From contig CAKQFW010000023.1 in NCBI GenBank assembly GCA_934230965.1, positions 1 through 15,943 on the forward strand: a DNA stretch of 15,943 nt, in the 5' to 3' direction. This DNA comes from an uncultured Prevotella sp. Its GTDB lineage: Bacteria > Bacteroidota > Bacteroidia > Bacteroidales > Bacteroidaceae. The notes under the pieces are model-generated. The model did not search any database. It was not told where the DNA came from and saw only the letters and a program-made list of their open reading frames with translations. Below, in pieces: positions 7,514 through 15,943 of the stretch. A program made the translations under genes and the position numbers. Numbering within the stretch: position 1 is the stretch's first letter; each line of letters opens with the position of its first letter.

Positions 7514-8491
7514 ATGGCAAGAATTAAGACGATAGGTGTGCTCACCTCGGGTGGTGATGCCCCAGGTATGAATGCAGCCATCCGTGCCGTGACACGCGCT
7601 GGTATTTGCAATGGCTTTAATATCAAAGGTATATACCGCGGTTATGATGGCTTGATCAATAACGAGATGGAACCGTTTACTACAGAAAATGTGAGTGGCA
7701 TCATTATGAACGGTGGAACTATCTTGAAAACGGCCCGCTCGAAAGAGTTTATGACCGATGAAGGTAAGGAGAAAGCTTATAATAACATGATGGAGAATGG
7801 CGTCGATGCCCTCGTGGTTATTGGCGGTAATGGTTCTCTGACAGGCGCAATGGAGTTTGCAAAGAAGTATGATGTATGCTGTATAGGCTTGCCTGGTACA
7901 ATTGATAACGACCTTTATGGTACCGACTCGACCATCGGCTATGATACTACGATGAACACTATCGTTGAGTGTGTTGACCGTATTCGTGATACGGCACAGA
8001 GCCACGAGCGCATCTTCTTTATTGAGGTGATGGGTCGTGATGCTGGTTATCTTGCCCAGAACAGTGCCATTGCCAGTGGTGCTGAGGCTGCCATCATTCC
8101 TGAAGATAGTACCGACGTTGACCAGTTGGCTCGTTTCATGGAGCGTGGTATTCGTAAGTCGAAGAAGAGCTGTATAGTTATTGTGTCAGAAAGCCCCAAG
8201 TGTGGCGCTCTGTACTATGCCGACCGTGTGCGCAATGAGTTCCCACAGTATGACGTGCGCGTGTCTATCCTCGGACACTTGCAGCGTGGTGGACGCCCTA
8301 CAGCTCACGACCGTATCTTGGCCTCGCGCACAGGTGTTGGCGCTATCGAAGCTATCATGCAAGGTCAGCGTAACGTGATGGTGGGCGTGCGTAATAATGA
8401 GATTGTTTACGTGCCCCTGAGTGAGGCCATTCGTAGCGATAAACCCTTTGATCGAAAATTGATTAAAGTATTAGACGAGCTTAGTATCTAA
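7514..8491 (+). CDS. pfkA: ATP-dependent 6-phosphofructokinase
   Basis: This 325-residue cytoplasmic enzyme phosphorylates fructose 6-phosphate to fructose 1,6-bisphosphate, the committed step of glycolysis. Visible motifs are the nucleotide loop [15 protein letters not shown] (11-25), [10 protein letters not shown] (103-112), LPGTIDND (126-133) with catalytic Asp131, MGRDAG (173-178) contacting substrate, and [15 protein letters not shown] toward the C-terminus. Gly107, and Gly128 before TIDND, point to ATP rather than pyrophosphate as donor, since PPi enzymes usually have Asp and Lys there. Asn106 replaces the Asp of the common GGDGS, which in the E. coli enzyme (Asp103) contacts Mg-ATP. 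Length matches bacterial PfkA. The 75-bp gap upstream is A-rich with no clear promoter, so the gene may be read from the nhaD transcript. Confidence 0.95.
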   Translation: MARIKTIGVLTSGGDAPGMNAAIRAVTRAGICNGFNIKGIYRGYDGLINNEMEPFTTENVSGIIMNGGTILKTARSKEFMTDEGKEKAYNNMMENGVDALVVIGGNGSLTGAMEFAKKYDVCCIGLPGTIDNDLYGTDSTIGYDTTMNTIVECVDRIRDTAQSHERIFFIEVMGRDAGYLAQNSAIASGAEAAIIPEDSTDVDQLARFMERGIRKSKKSCIVIVSESPKCGALYYADRVRNEFPQYDVRVSILGHLQRGGRPTAHDRILASRTGVGAIEAIMQGQRNVMVGVRNNEIVYVPLSEAIRSDKPFDRKLIKVLDELSI

Positions 8492-8504
8492 TTTGTATAA
8501 TAAG

Positions 8505-8529
8505 TTGTTCAAATAAGGAACAAATAAGG
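8505..8529. repeat. 9-bp direct repeat and small inverted repeat before the atp promoter
   Basis: CAAATAAGG occurs at 8510-8518 and again at 8521-8529, an 11-bp period of about one helical turn, ending 7 bp before the -33 element of the atpD promoter. Overlapping it, TTGTTC (8505-8510) and GAACAA (8518-8523) could form a 6-bp stem with a 7-base loop. No T-tract follows, so it is unlikely to be the pfkA terminator. A protein-binding site upstream of the atp promoter is a reasonable guess. Confidence 0.4.
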
Positions 8530-8536
8530 GTAAATA

Positions 8537-10132
<1,596 letters not shown>

Positions 10133-10187
10133 TGGTGCTGTGCAGAGGTAATTGGAATAAATTCGCAGGAAAAGAATTTTTTTGAAT

Positions 10188-10430
10188 ATGAGTTTAAATT
10201 TAAGTATCGTTTCTCCAGCGAAGGTGGAGTATAAGGGAAGTGTAGAACGCGTTGTGGTGCCAGGCGCCAGTGGCGAGTTTGAAATACTGACCAACCATGC
10301 TCCTATCATCTCTTCGTTACAGGCGGGACGCATCGTCTATCAAGATGCACAGGGTGCTCATGAGATGATGGTGACAAGAGGATTCGTTGAAGTGCAGAAG
10401 AACAATGTAACGCTTTGCGTGGAACTGTAA
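10188..10430 (+). CDS. atpC: F1 ATP synthase subunit epsilon, short form
   Basis: This 80-residue protein is the epsilon subunit of the central stalk. The sequence LNLSIVSPAKVEYKG, then VVVPGASGEFEILTNHAPIIS, is the N-terminal beta-sandwich that binds gamma and the c-ring. The protein ends at NVTLCVEL, directly after the sandwich, so the C-terminal pair of helices (about 50 residues, present in the 139-residue E. coli protein) is missing. Those helices mediate epsilon inhibition in other bacteria. Short epsilon is, from memory, usual in Bacteroidetes and Chlorobi, so this is probably not a truncation by mutation. The ATG at 10188 is preferred to a TTG at 10182; an AGGA lies about 20 bases upstream. 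It follows atpD by 55 bp. Confidence 0.93.
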   Translation: MSLNLSIVSPAKVEYKGSVERVVVPGASGEFEILTNHAPIISSLQAGRIVYQDAQGAHEMMVTRGFVEVQKNNVTLCVEL

Positions 10431-10482
10431 AGCCATGCCGAGAAGTAAGTTGTTATGCAGTAAATAGAAATAAACGATAATC

Positions 10483-10896
10483 ATGACAGAGATAAAACGG
10501 TTAAGCCGAAGGTATCTTTTTCAAACATTGGCCATAATGCTGGCATTGGTTGCCATAGCATTGCTCTTGATGGCGTTTGCAGTATGCAGCAGTGATATAT
10601 TGGCTCCAGTCATCGTATCAGTTGTTTTTGCTGTAGCCGTAGAGCTTGCTGACGCGCTAATATGGAAATGGGTGGCAGGACAGCATCCTGACAGTTTGTC
10701 CACGTTCTTCACTGCTGTGTCGGGCTTTCGTATGCTGCTGGCCATTGCTACAATGGTGGGATGCTGGGTGGCTGTGGGCCGTGAAGCTATGCTATCGTAT
10801 GTGCTGGTTTTCATGTGTTTCTACTTTGCTGTTCTTACGCACCACTCTTTGTTTTTTGCGCATGTTTCCAATGCTCACAGCAAGTGTGAAAAGTAA
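10483..10896 (+). CDS. Unnamed four-helix membrane protein in the atp operon (AtpI position)
   Basis: This 137-residue protein has a basic N-terminus (TEIKRLSRRY) and four hydrophobic segments at about 12-34, 40-60, 77-98 and 103-125, ending in a short hydrophilic tail. The first loop is minimal. TM2 contains acidic residues (VELADALIWKW), and the last segment is followed by HHSLFFAH with several histidines. It lies 52 bp after atpC and 9 bp before atpB. In many bacteria the atp operon encodes AtpI (or AtpR/AtpQ), small membrane proteins that assist c-ring assembly or Mg2+ uptake. Position and topology make it a candidate counterpart, but I see no diagnostic AtpI motif. Function is otherwise unknown. 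Confidence 0.8.
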   Translation: MTEIKRLSRRYLFQTLAIMLALVAIALLLMAFAVCSSDILAPVIVSVVFAVAVELADALIWKWVAGQHPDSLSTFFTAVSGFRMLLAIATMVGCWVAVGREAMLSYVLVFMCFYFAVLTHHSLFFAHVSNAHSKCEK

Positions 10897-10905
10897 ATAA
10901 AACTT

Positions 10906-11967
10906 ATGATAATGAAACAATTAAGGTCGTTGCTCATCCTGATGCTCATGCTGGTGGCGCCTATGCTGGCGGTTGCTAATAATGAGGAGAAGGGTGGTGA
11001 GAAACTTGACATACCCGAGATTGTGCTTGAACACCTTTCCGACTCGTATGAGTGGCACATTGCCACCTTCGGTGATAAGAGTTTAAGTATACCTCTCCCA
11101 ATAATTGTTCGTAGCTCTGAGACAGGAGAATGGACGGTTTGTACGGCCGAGACATTGCCAGCAAAATATTTCTTTGATGAACATCATCATGGAAAGATTT
11201 ATGAGAAAATGGGTGATGGAACGACGGTACGCCCGTTTGATATCAGTTTTACAAAGACGGTAGCCCAGATATGGATTGTGGTCATTGTGTTGATAGTGGT
11301 GTTCCTTTCTTGTGCGCGTTGGTATCGGAAACGTGACGAACATAGCGAGGCTCCTGGTGGCTTCGTGGGAATGATGGAGATGTTTGTGATGACCATTTAT
11401 GATGATGTGGTAAAGGCATCGATAGGAGAGAAGCATTTCAAACCTTATGCTCCTTATCTGCTTACGGTGTTCTTCTTCATCTTCACGACCAACCTGTTGG
11501 GATTGTTGCCTATCTTCCCTGGCGGTGCTAACGTAACGGGTAATATCAATATCACGTTCTTCTTAGCATTCTGCTCAATGGTAGCCATCAACCTCTTCGG
11601 TAACAAAGAGTATTGGAAAGACATCTTTTGGCCACACGTGCCTTTGTTCTTAAAGGCTTATCCTGTGCCGTTGATGCCGCTTATCGAGTTCTTTGGTGTC
11701 TTCACAAAGCCCTTTGCCTTGATGGTTCGTCTTTTTGCTAATATGATGGCGGGTCACGCTATCATCTTGAGCTTTACTTGCGTCATCTTCTTAGGATGGT
11801 CGATGGGTGTAGGCTATGGTATGGGACTGAACATCATCAGTGCTATCATGTTGCTCTTCATGAACTGTCTTGAGGTGCTGGTGGCCTTCGTTCAGGCTTA
11901 CGTCTTCACGCTTCTTAGCGCCGTGTTTATCGGCTTGGCGCATAAAGAAGAAGAGGCTGAGGCTTAA
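10906..11967 (+). CDS. atpB: Fo ATP synthase subunit a, with signal peptide and N-terminal domain
   Basis: This 353-residue subunit forms the proton half-channels against the c-ring. The essential arginine is Arg275 in the family motif FALMVRLFANMMAGH, equivalent to E. coli Arg210. The core (about 118-350) has LLTVFFFIFTTNLLGLLP and the C-terminal VLVAFVQAYVFTLLSAVFIGLA, both characteristic. The N-terminus is unusual compared with E. coli (271 residues). Residues 4-24 look like a cleavable signal peptide (LLILMLMLVAPMLAVA before NNEE), followed by about 90 hydrophilic residues (25-117) with an HHH at 93-95, before the first membrane helix TVAQIWIVVIVLIVVFL. This region would lie outside the cytoplasm. 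Long a subunits of this kind occur in other Bacteroidetes. The start is ATG 10906 or 10912; I cannot separate them. Confidence 0.95.
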   Translation: MIMKQLRSLLILMLMLVAPMLAVANNEEKGGEKLDIPEIVLEHLSDSYEWHIATFGDKSLSIPLPIIVRSSETGEWTVCTAETLPAKYFFDEHHHGKIYEKMGDGTTVRPFDISFTKTVAQIWIVVIVLIVVFLSCARWYRKRDEHSEAPGGFVGMMEMFVMTIYDDVVKASIGEKHFKPYAPYLLTVFFFIFTTNLLGLLPIFPGGANVTGNINITFFLAFCSMVAINLFGNKEYWKDIFWPHVPLFLKAYPVPLMPLIEFFGVFTKPFALMVRLFANMMAGHAIILSFTCVIFLGWSMGVGYGMGLNIISAIMLLFMNCLEVLVAFVQAYVFTLLSAVFIGLAHKEEEAEA

Positions 11968-11985
11968 TCAACTAATAATAACATG

Positions 11986-12023
11986 TGGGTTTGGCAACGT
12001 TGTGCTTCAATAGTTGCCGCCCA
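11986..12023 (+). promoter_or_regulatory. Hairpin in the atpB-atpE gap
   Basis: TGGG-ttt-GGCAAC (11986-11998) can pair with GTTGCC-g-CCCA (12013-12023): six plus four base pairs with a small internal loop and a 14-base apical loop. No T-tract follows, so it is more likely a processing or stability element than a terminator. The remaining leader to atpE (12028-12080) is almost free of G, which favours open, efficient translation initiation in Bacteroidetes. This structure and the one after atpE bracket the c-subunit gene. Confidence 0.5.
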
Positions 12024-12080
12024 TACGTAAATCTAAGTAAACAACAAAACTTTAAATAACAATTTTAAAAATTTATAATT

Positions 12081-12320
12081 ATGATTATTTCATCACTTTT
12101 GGTAACTGGCGTGGCTCAGTTGGGCTGTGCTCTTGGAGCAGGTATCGCAACAATCGGTGCTGGTTTGGGTATTGGTAAGATTGGTAGCAGCGCTATGGAC
12201 GCTATTGCACGTCAGCCCGAGGCTTCTGGAAAGATACAAACTAACATGATTTTGACTGCTGCATTCGTTGAGGGTTGTGCCCTTTTCGCTATCGTAGCTT
12301 GCGCCTTCCTTATTAAATAA
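12081..12320 (+). CDS. atpE: Fo ATP synthase subunit c
   Basis: This 79-residue proteolipid forms the rotating c-ring. Two membrane hairpin helices are seen: TM1 (about 8-30) with GAGIATIGAGLGIGKIG, and TM2 (about 55-77) with the ion-binding Glu64 in AAFVEGCALF. The polar loop AIARQPEASGK (41-51) contacts gamma and epsilon. The residues that make Na+ sites in Ilyobacter (a Gln in TM1, and Ser after the Glu) read Lys and Gly here, so H+ is the likely coupling ion; this is inference. The gene stands apart, with 113 bp before and 80 bp after it, each holding an RNA hairpin, as expected if the c subunit must be made in excess over its neighbours. Confidence 0.96.
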   Translation: MIISSLLVTGVAQLGCALGAGIATIGAGLGIGKIGSSAMDAIARQPEASGKIQTNMILTAAFVEGCALFAIVACAFLIK

Positions 12321-12332
12321 TAAAACACAAGG

Positions 12333-12354
12333 GCCGGCATGGTTTCGTGCCGGC
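12333..12354 (+). promoter_or_regulatory. GC-rich hairpin in the atpE-atpF gap
   Basis: GCCGGCA (12333-12339) pairs perfectly with TGCCGGC (12348-12354) around an 8-base loop, and one G-U pair can extend the base. It begins 12 bases after the atpE stop. The bases that follow (tactgttattgtg) do not form a T-tract, so full termination is unlikely. It could protect the 3' end of atpE mRNA or dampen read-through into atpF. Confidence 0.65.
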
Positions 12355-12400
12355 TACTGTTATTGTGATATAAGGTTATATCGTTTGTAAATTTATACGA

Positions 12401-12919
12401 ATGGATTTTAGTACATTACCATCAATATTGACTCCTGACCCCGGTTTGCTCCTTTGGATGCTTGCTGCATTCTTGGTGGTGTTCGTGGTGCTGGCCAAAT
12501 TTGGCTTCCCCGCTATCATTGGGATGGTGGAGAAACGCAAGAACTACATTGATGAGAGCTTGCGTAAAGCACAAGAGGCTACTACACGCCTTGAGAATAT
12601 CAAACAGGAGAGCGAATCCATTCTTCAGGAGGCTCGTGACAAGCAAGTAGCAATTCTTAAAGAAGCTGCCAACACGCGAGAGGCTATTGTTGAGGACGCA
12701 CGAGTGAAAGCTCGTGAGGAAAGCGCACGCATCATCAGCGATGCTAAGGCCGAGATTGAAAGCCAAAAGCAAGCCGCTATTGCTGCTATTCGTCAGCAAG
12801 TGGCCCTCTTGAGTGTAGAGGTGTCAGAAAAAGTATTGCGTAAAAAGCTTGGCACTGACCAGGCACAGATGGATTATATCAACCTGATGCTTGACGAGGT
12901 TACCGCTAACGATAAATAA
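12401..12919 (+). CDS. atpF: Fo ATP synthase subunit b
   Basis: This 172-residue subunit forms the peripheral stalk that holds alpha/beta still against the rotor. One membrane helix near the N-terminus (about 16-36, LLLWMLAAFLVVFVVLAKFG) is followed by the conserved start of the stalk, VEKRKNYIDESLRKAQEA. The rest is a long charged helix rich in Ala, Glu, Lys and Arg (about 45-150), the coiled coil that dimerises. The C-terminal part (VSEKVLRKKLG...) would bind delta. Length is normal (E. coli 156). Only one b gene is seen, so the stalk is probably a homodimer. The gap to atpH is 8 bp. Confidence 0.95.
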   Translation: MDFSTLPSILTPDPGLLLWMLAAFLVVFVVLAKFGFPAIIGMVEKRKNYIDESLRKAQEATTRLENIKQESESILQEARDKQVAILKEAANTREAIVEDARVKAREESARIISDAKAEIESQKQAAIAAIRQQVALLSVEVSEKVLRKKLGTDQAQMDYINLMLDEVTANDK

Positions 12920-12927
12920 ATATTGCT

Positions 12928-13461
12928 ATGGATTTAGGATTAATATCGGTAAGATATGCGCGTGCCCTCTTGAAGGCTTGCACCGATGCTAAACAATCGG
13001 CTGTTGTGTATGCAGATATGCAGAACATGGCCAATAGTTATGCGCAAGTGCCGGCCTTGAAGGTGACCATAGATAATCCGATGCTTTCAAAGGAACAAAA
13101 GAAAGACTTGCTGATGGCAGCCGCTGGTGCTGACAGATGTGAGCTGACCGAGCGCTTCATTGAGCTGGTTCTTTCGGAGGGACGTGAGGGCATTATGCAA
13201 TTCATGGCTCATTCATTTGTCGACCTTTACAGAAAGCAAAACAATTTGATACGGGCGCGGCTGGTAACGGCTACGGCACCGTCGGAACAGATTGAGGGTA
13301 AATTGCGAAAACTGGTTGGCAGCCAGACAAACGGACAGGTAGAATTTGTTTCAGAAGTAGACCCTGATCTTATCGGAGGCTTCGTTCTTGAATATGATAC
13401 CTACCGTATGGATGCCAGCATCAAGTCGCAATTAAACGCCATCTTGTCAAAGCTTAAATAA
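12928..13461 (+). CDS. atpH: F1 ATP synthase subunit delta
   Basis: This 177-residue subunit caps F1 and links it to the b stalk. The N-terminal helical domain begins ISVRYARALLKAC, the hallmark of the family, and includes NPMLSKEQKKDLL (about 50-62). The C-terminal part has ERFIELVLSEGR, then LIRARLVTATAPSEQ, and closes with EVDPDLIGGFVLEYDTYRMDAS, where the family has an IGG-hydrophobic pattern and a D-S-ending strand. Length matches the usual 175-180. It follows atpF by 8 bp, typical of translational coupling, and precedes atpA by 52 bp. Confidence 0.94.
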   Translation: MDLGLISVRYARALLKACTDAKQSAVVYADMQNMANSYAQVPALKVTIDNPMLSKEQKKDLLMAAAGADRCELTERFIELVLSEGREGIMQFMAHSFVDLYRKQNNLIRARLVTATAPSEQIEGKLRKLVGSQTNGQVEFVSEVDPDLIGGFVLEYDTYRMDASIKSQLNAILSKLK

Positions 13462-13480
13462 TGAGAGTATGGCATGAACA

Positions 13481-13488
13481 TAGGTTTG
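13481..13488 (+). promoter_or_regulatory. Possible internal -7 element before atpA
   Basis: TAGGTTTG matches TAnnTTTG exactly, 25 bases before the atpA ATG. No TTTG lies 19-21 bp upstream, so this is only a half match. It may supply weak internal transcription or may be chance. Confidence 0.25.
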
Positions 13489-13513
13489 TGCCTAATATTA
13501 ATGAATTTTTATT

Positions 13514-15100
13514 ATGTCAGATAAAATAAAACCAAGCGAAGTGTCTTCAGTGTTGCTTGAACAACTGAAAGGCATCAGCGGAAAGGCTGAGTTTGACGAA
13601 GTCGGCACCGTACTGCAAGTAAGTGATGGTGTGGCCCGTATCTATGGTCTGCATAATGCTGAAGCTAACGAGTTGTTGGAATTCGAGAATGGCACGATGG
13701 CTATCGTGATGAACCTCGAGGAAGACAACGTGGGCTGCGTGTTGTTGGGATCAACATCGGGCATCAAGGAAGGCATGCGTGTAAAACGTACAAAGCGTAT
13801 CGCAAGCATCCGTGTAAACGACAATATGCTCGGACGTGTCATTAATCCGCTGGGTGAGGCTATCGACGGAAAGGGCGACCTGGATTTGACAGGCGCTTTT
13901 GAGATGCCGCTTGACCGCAAGGCTCCTGGTGTTATCTATCGTCAGCCTGTAAAGGAACCGTTGCAGACGGGCTTGAAGGCTGTCGACTCGATGATTCCTA
14001 TCGGTCGTGGACAGCGTGAGTTGATTATTGGCGACCGCCAAACTGGTAAGACTGCTATCGCTATTGATACCATCATCAACCAGAAGAGCTTCTACGAGGC
14101 TGGTAACCCTGTGTATTGTATCTATGTTGCTATCGGTCAGAAGGCTTCTACCGTGGCTGCATTGGTAGAAAACTTGAAGGAGCATGGCGCCCTGCCTTAC
14201 ACCATCATCGTAAGTGCTACGGCAGCTGATCCTGCTGCTATGCAATATTATGCACCGTTTGCTGGTGCTGCCATCGGCGAATACTTCCGCGACCGTGGTT
14301 TCTCTGCCCTGGTCGTTTACGACGACTTGTCAAAACAGGCTGTTGCTTATCGTGAGGTATCACTGATTCTGCGTCGTCCTTCAGGACGTGAGGCTTATCC
14401 TGGTGACGTGTTTTACTTGCACAGCCGTCTGCTGGAGCGTGCAGCACGTATTAACGACCAGCAAGAGGTGGCTGAGCAGATGAACGACCTACCCCAGTGC
14501 TTAAAAGGTCATGTAAAGGGTGGTGGCTCGCTCACCGCGCTGCCTATCATTGAAACTCAGGCTGGCGACGTTTCTGCATATATTCCGACCAACGTAATTT
14601 CAATTACTGACGGTCAGATTTATCTCGAGACCGACCTCTTTAACCAAGGCTTCCGCCCCGCTATTAATGTGGGTATCTCGGTGAGCCGTGTAGGTGGTTC
14701 GGCACAGATTAAGAGTATGAAGAAAGTGGCTGGTACACTGAAGATTGACATGGCTCAGTATCGTGAGCTTGAGGCTTTCTCAAAATTCTCAAGCGATATG
14801 GATGCGGTAACAGCGATGACGATCGACCGTGGACGTAAAAATAACCAGTTGCTCATTCAGCCTCAATATAGCCCGATGGCCGTAGGCGAGCAGATTGCTA
14901 TCCTTTATTGCGGTATTCATGGCTTGATGCGCAATGTGCCTGTAGAGAAGGTAATAGAGTGTCAGGGAACTTTCCTTGACAAGATGCGTTCTACACACCA
15001 GGATACCATCGACTTCTTGGCTTCCGGCAAAATTGATGACAATGCGATAAAGGTTATCTCTGATACGATGGCTGATATCGCAGGTCAGTATAAAAAGTAA
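13514..15100 (+). CDS. atpA: F1 ATP synthase subunit alpha
   Basis: This 528-residue subunit alternates with beta in the F1 hexamer and contributes non-catalytic nucleotide sites and the arginine finger. The N-terminal segment (about 1-25), which binds delta, is followed by the beta-barrel with [16 protein letters not shown] (31-46). Walker A is GDRQTGKT at 173-180. The arginine finger is Arg392 in [11 protein letters not shown], and the signature [16 protein letters not shown] is complete. The region [34 protein letters not shown] (311-344) is a few residues longer than in E. coli. Length is a little above the usual 500-515. It follows atpH by 52 bp, and atpG starts 6 bp after its stop. Confidence 0.97.
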   Translation: MSDKIKPSEVSSVLLEQLKGISGKAEFDEVGTVLQVSDGVARIYGLHNAEANELLEFENGTMAIVMNLEEDNVGCVLLGSTSGIKEGMRVKRTKRIASIRVNDNMLGRVINPLGEAIDGKGDLDLTGAFEMPLDRKAPGVIYRQPVKEPLQTGLKAVDSMIPIGRGQRELIIGDRQTGKTAIAIDTIINQKSFYEAGNPVYCIYVAIGQKASTVAALVENLKEHGALPYTIIVSATAADPAAMQYYAPFAGAAIGEYFRDRGFSALVVYDDLSKQAVAYREVSLILRRPSGREAYPGDVFYLHSRLLERAARINDQQEVAEQMNDLPQCLKGHVKGGGSLTALPIIETQAGDVSAYIPTNVISITDGQIYLETDLFNQGFRPAINVGISVSRVGGSAQIKSMKKVAGTLKIDMAQYRELEAFSKFSSDMDAVTAMTIDRGRKNNQLLIQPQYSPMAVGEQIAILYCGIHGLMRNVPVEKVIECQGTFLDKMRSTHQDTIDFLASGKIDDNAIKVISDTMADIAGQYKK

Positions 15101-15106
15101 TAGCTT

Positions 15107-15943
15107 ATGCCGTCACTTAAAGAAACAAAAGACCGAATTGTCTCCGTAAATAGCACCCGTAAGATTACGAGTGCCATGAAGATGGTGGCTTCGTCTAAAT
15201 TACATCATGCTCAGACGCTTATCAGCAATATGTTGCCTTATGAGAATAGCTTGGAGCATATATTGAAATCATTTCTCGCAGCTATGCCCGATGTGCAAAC
15301 ACCGCTTAATATGCCGCATGCTCATATCAACCGCGTGGCATTGGTGGTGTATACCAGCAATAGTAGCTTGTGTGGTGGCTTCAATAATAATGTAATTAAG
15401 ATGATGGAGCAAACCATTGGCGAGTATAAGGCTCAAGGCATCTCTGATATTGTTGTCTACCCCGTAGGCAGAAAGGTGGCAGAGAAAGTGACGAAGCTTG
15501 GACTGCCTGCTGGAGGCGACTTCATGGAACTTGCTGATAAGCCTAATCCGCATGGATGTCAGCTGATTGCCGAAGAACTATGCAAGAAATATATTGCTGG
15601 CGAGATTGACAAGGTAGAACTGATTTATCATCATTTCAAGAGTGCTGGCTCGCAAATTCTGCAGCGTCGTGTGTTCTTGCCTATAGATGTTCATGACGAT
15701 TTTATGTCAGATAACGACCGCGACCTTACGTCAACGGTTACTACAGAAAAGGCTCAGGAGTATCTTCGCAAGAAGCATGAAGAGGAAAACAATAGTAAAG
15801 AGGTGGTAGCGGCAAAACCGCTGAACGACAACTTTATTGTTGAACCTGATTTGACGACTGTATTGCAGGAACTTATTCCGCAAGAACTCAACCTCATGGT
15901 GTATACAGCTTTGCTTGACAGCAATGCAAGCGAGCATGCCGCA
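15107..15943 (+). CDS. atpG: F1 ATP synthase subunit gamma, 3' end missing
   Basis: The frame is open from ATG 15107 to the window end: 279 residues without a stop, so the gene continues beyond. Gamma is the rotating shaft. The N-terminal helix begins MPSLKETKDRIVSVNSTRKI, then TSAMKMVASSKL, the family signature. SNSSLCGGFNNNV (84-96) corresponds to the conserved D-x-GLCG-x-N loop, here with Ser. The sequence stops inside the C-terminal helix at LLDSNASEHAA, where the family normally continues RMVAM; about 30 residues are lacking. A charged block at about 200-240 (EYLRKKHEEENNSKE in its middle, no Cys) is extra compared with E. coli gamma. It sits where chloroplast and cyanobacterial gamma have their regulatory insertion. 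FIVEPD (243-248) rejoins the common alignment. Confidence 0.94.
   Translation, partial: MPSLKETKDRIVSVNSTRKITSAMKMVASSKLHHAQTLISNMLPYENSLEHILKSFLAAMPDVQTPLNMPHAHINRVALVVYTSNSSLCGGFNNNVIKMMEQTIGEYKAQGISDIVVYPVGRKVAEKVTKLGLPAGGDFMELADKPNPHGCQLIAEELCKKYIAGEIDKVELIYHHFKSAGSQILQRRVFLPIDVHDDFMSDNDRDLTSTVTTEKAQEYLRKKHEEENNSKEVVAAKPLNDNFIVEPDLTTVLQELIPQELNLMVYTALLDSNASEHAA

Noticed and set aside
7322..8005. 227-codon open frame on the minus strand across the end of nhaD and the start of pfkA
   Set aside because: It spans the reverse of two clear genes and an intergenic gap, and its His/Thr/Ile-rich product shows no recognisable domain.
7514..8491. Pyrophosphate-dependent phosphofructokinase
   Set aside because: The residues that specify PPi (Asp in GGDD and Lys before TIDND) are Gly in this protein, favouring ATP.
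11992..12006. Possible sigma-54 promoter TGGCAACGTTGTGCT before atpE
   Set aside because: The GG-to-GC spacing is one base short of the strict spacing, and the bases are better explained by the hairpin arm and loop.
12081..12320. Na+-specific c-ring, suggested by the nearby Na+/H+ antiporter gene
   Set aside because: The Gln and Ser ligands known from Na+ c subunits are Lys and Gly at the corresponding places; H+ coupling is more likely.
13482..13495. TAGG/CCTA stem in the atpH-atpA gap
   Set aside because: Only four base pairs with a 6-base loop; too weak to claim.

Overview
The window reads as chromosomal DNA from a Bacteroidetes bacterium, most likely a Prevotella-like member of the Bacteroidales. 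This rests on three things seen in the sequence: promoters of the Bacteroidetes type (TTTG, about 20 bp, TAnnTTTG), mostly A-rich leaders without a clear Shine-Dalgarno sequence, and an ATP synthase operon in the Bacteroidetes order, with beta and epsilon first. No database search was possible, so the genus is an inference.

Layout. Positions 1-690 (minus strand) hold the wreck of a mobile element: the N-terminal part and the last ~50 codons of a tyrosine recombinase, with the core missing, frames disrupted and two catalytic residues replaced, next to a small zinc-ribbon-like ORF. Positions 731-3278 carry a two-component system, an NtrC-type sigma-54 activator and its histidine kinase, overlapping by ATGA and driven by a promoter built into a 12-bp direct repeat. 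Positions 3453-5914 carry a polysaccharide flippase and a family 2 glycosyltransferase that overlap by 34 bp, a surface-glycan pair. Positions 6050-8491 carry an NhaD-type Na+/H+ antiporter and 6-phosphofructokinase. Positions 8537-15943 carry the F1Fo ATP synthase operon atpD-atpC-(membrane protein)-atpB-atpE-atpF-atpH-atpA-atpG; atpG is cut by the window end.

How it fits together. Phosphofructokinase supplies glycolytic ATP, the ATP synthase links ATP to the ion gradient, and NhaD exchanges Na+ for H+. The right half is therefore an energy and ion-homeostasis block. The left half is regulation and cell-envelope synthesis, bordering a degraded mobile-element scar.

No wholly new system is evident. 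The most interesting signals are in the ATP synthase. Epsilon lacks its inhibitory C-terminal domain, while gamma has an insertion where photosynthetic gamma subunits carry their regulatory one. Beta has an insertion just after the catalytic glutamate region. Subunit a has a signal peptide plus a His-containing extracytoplasmic domain. A small unnamed membrane protein sits in the operon, and atpE is bracketed by RNA hairpins without T-tracts.
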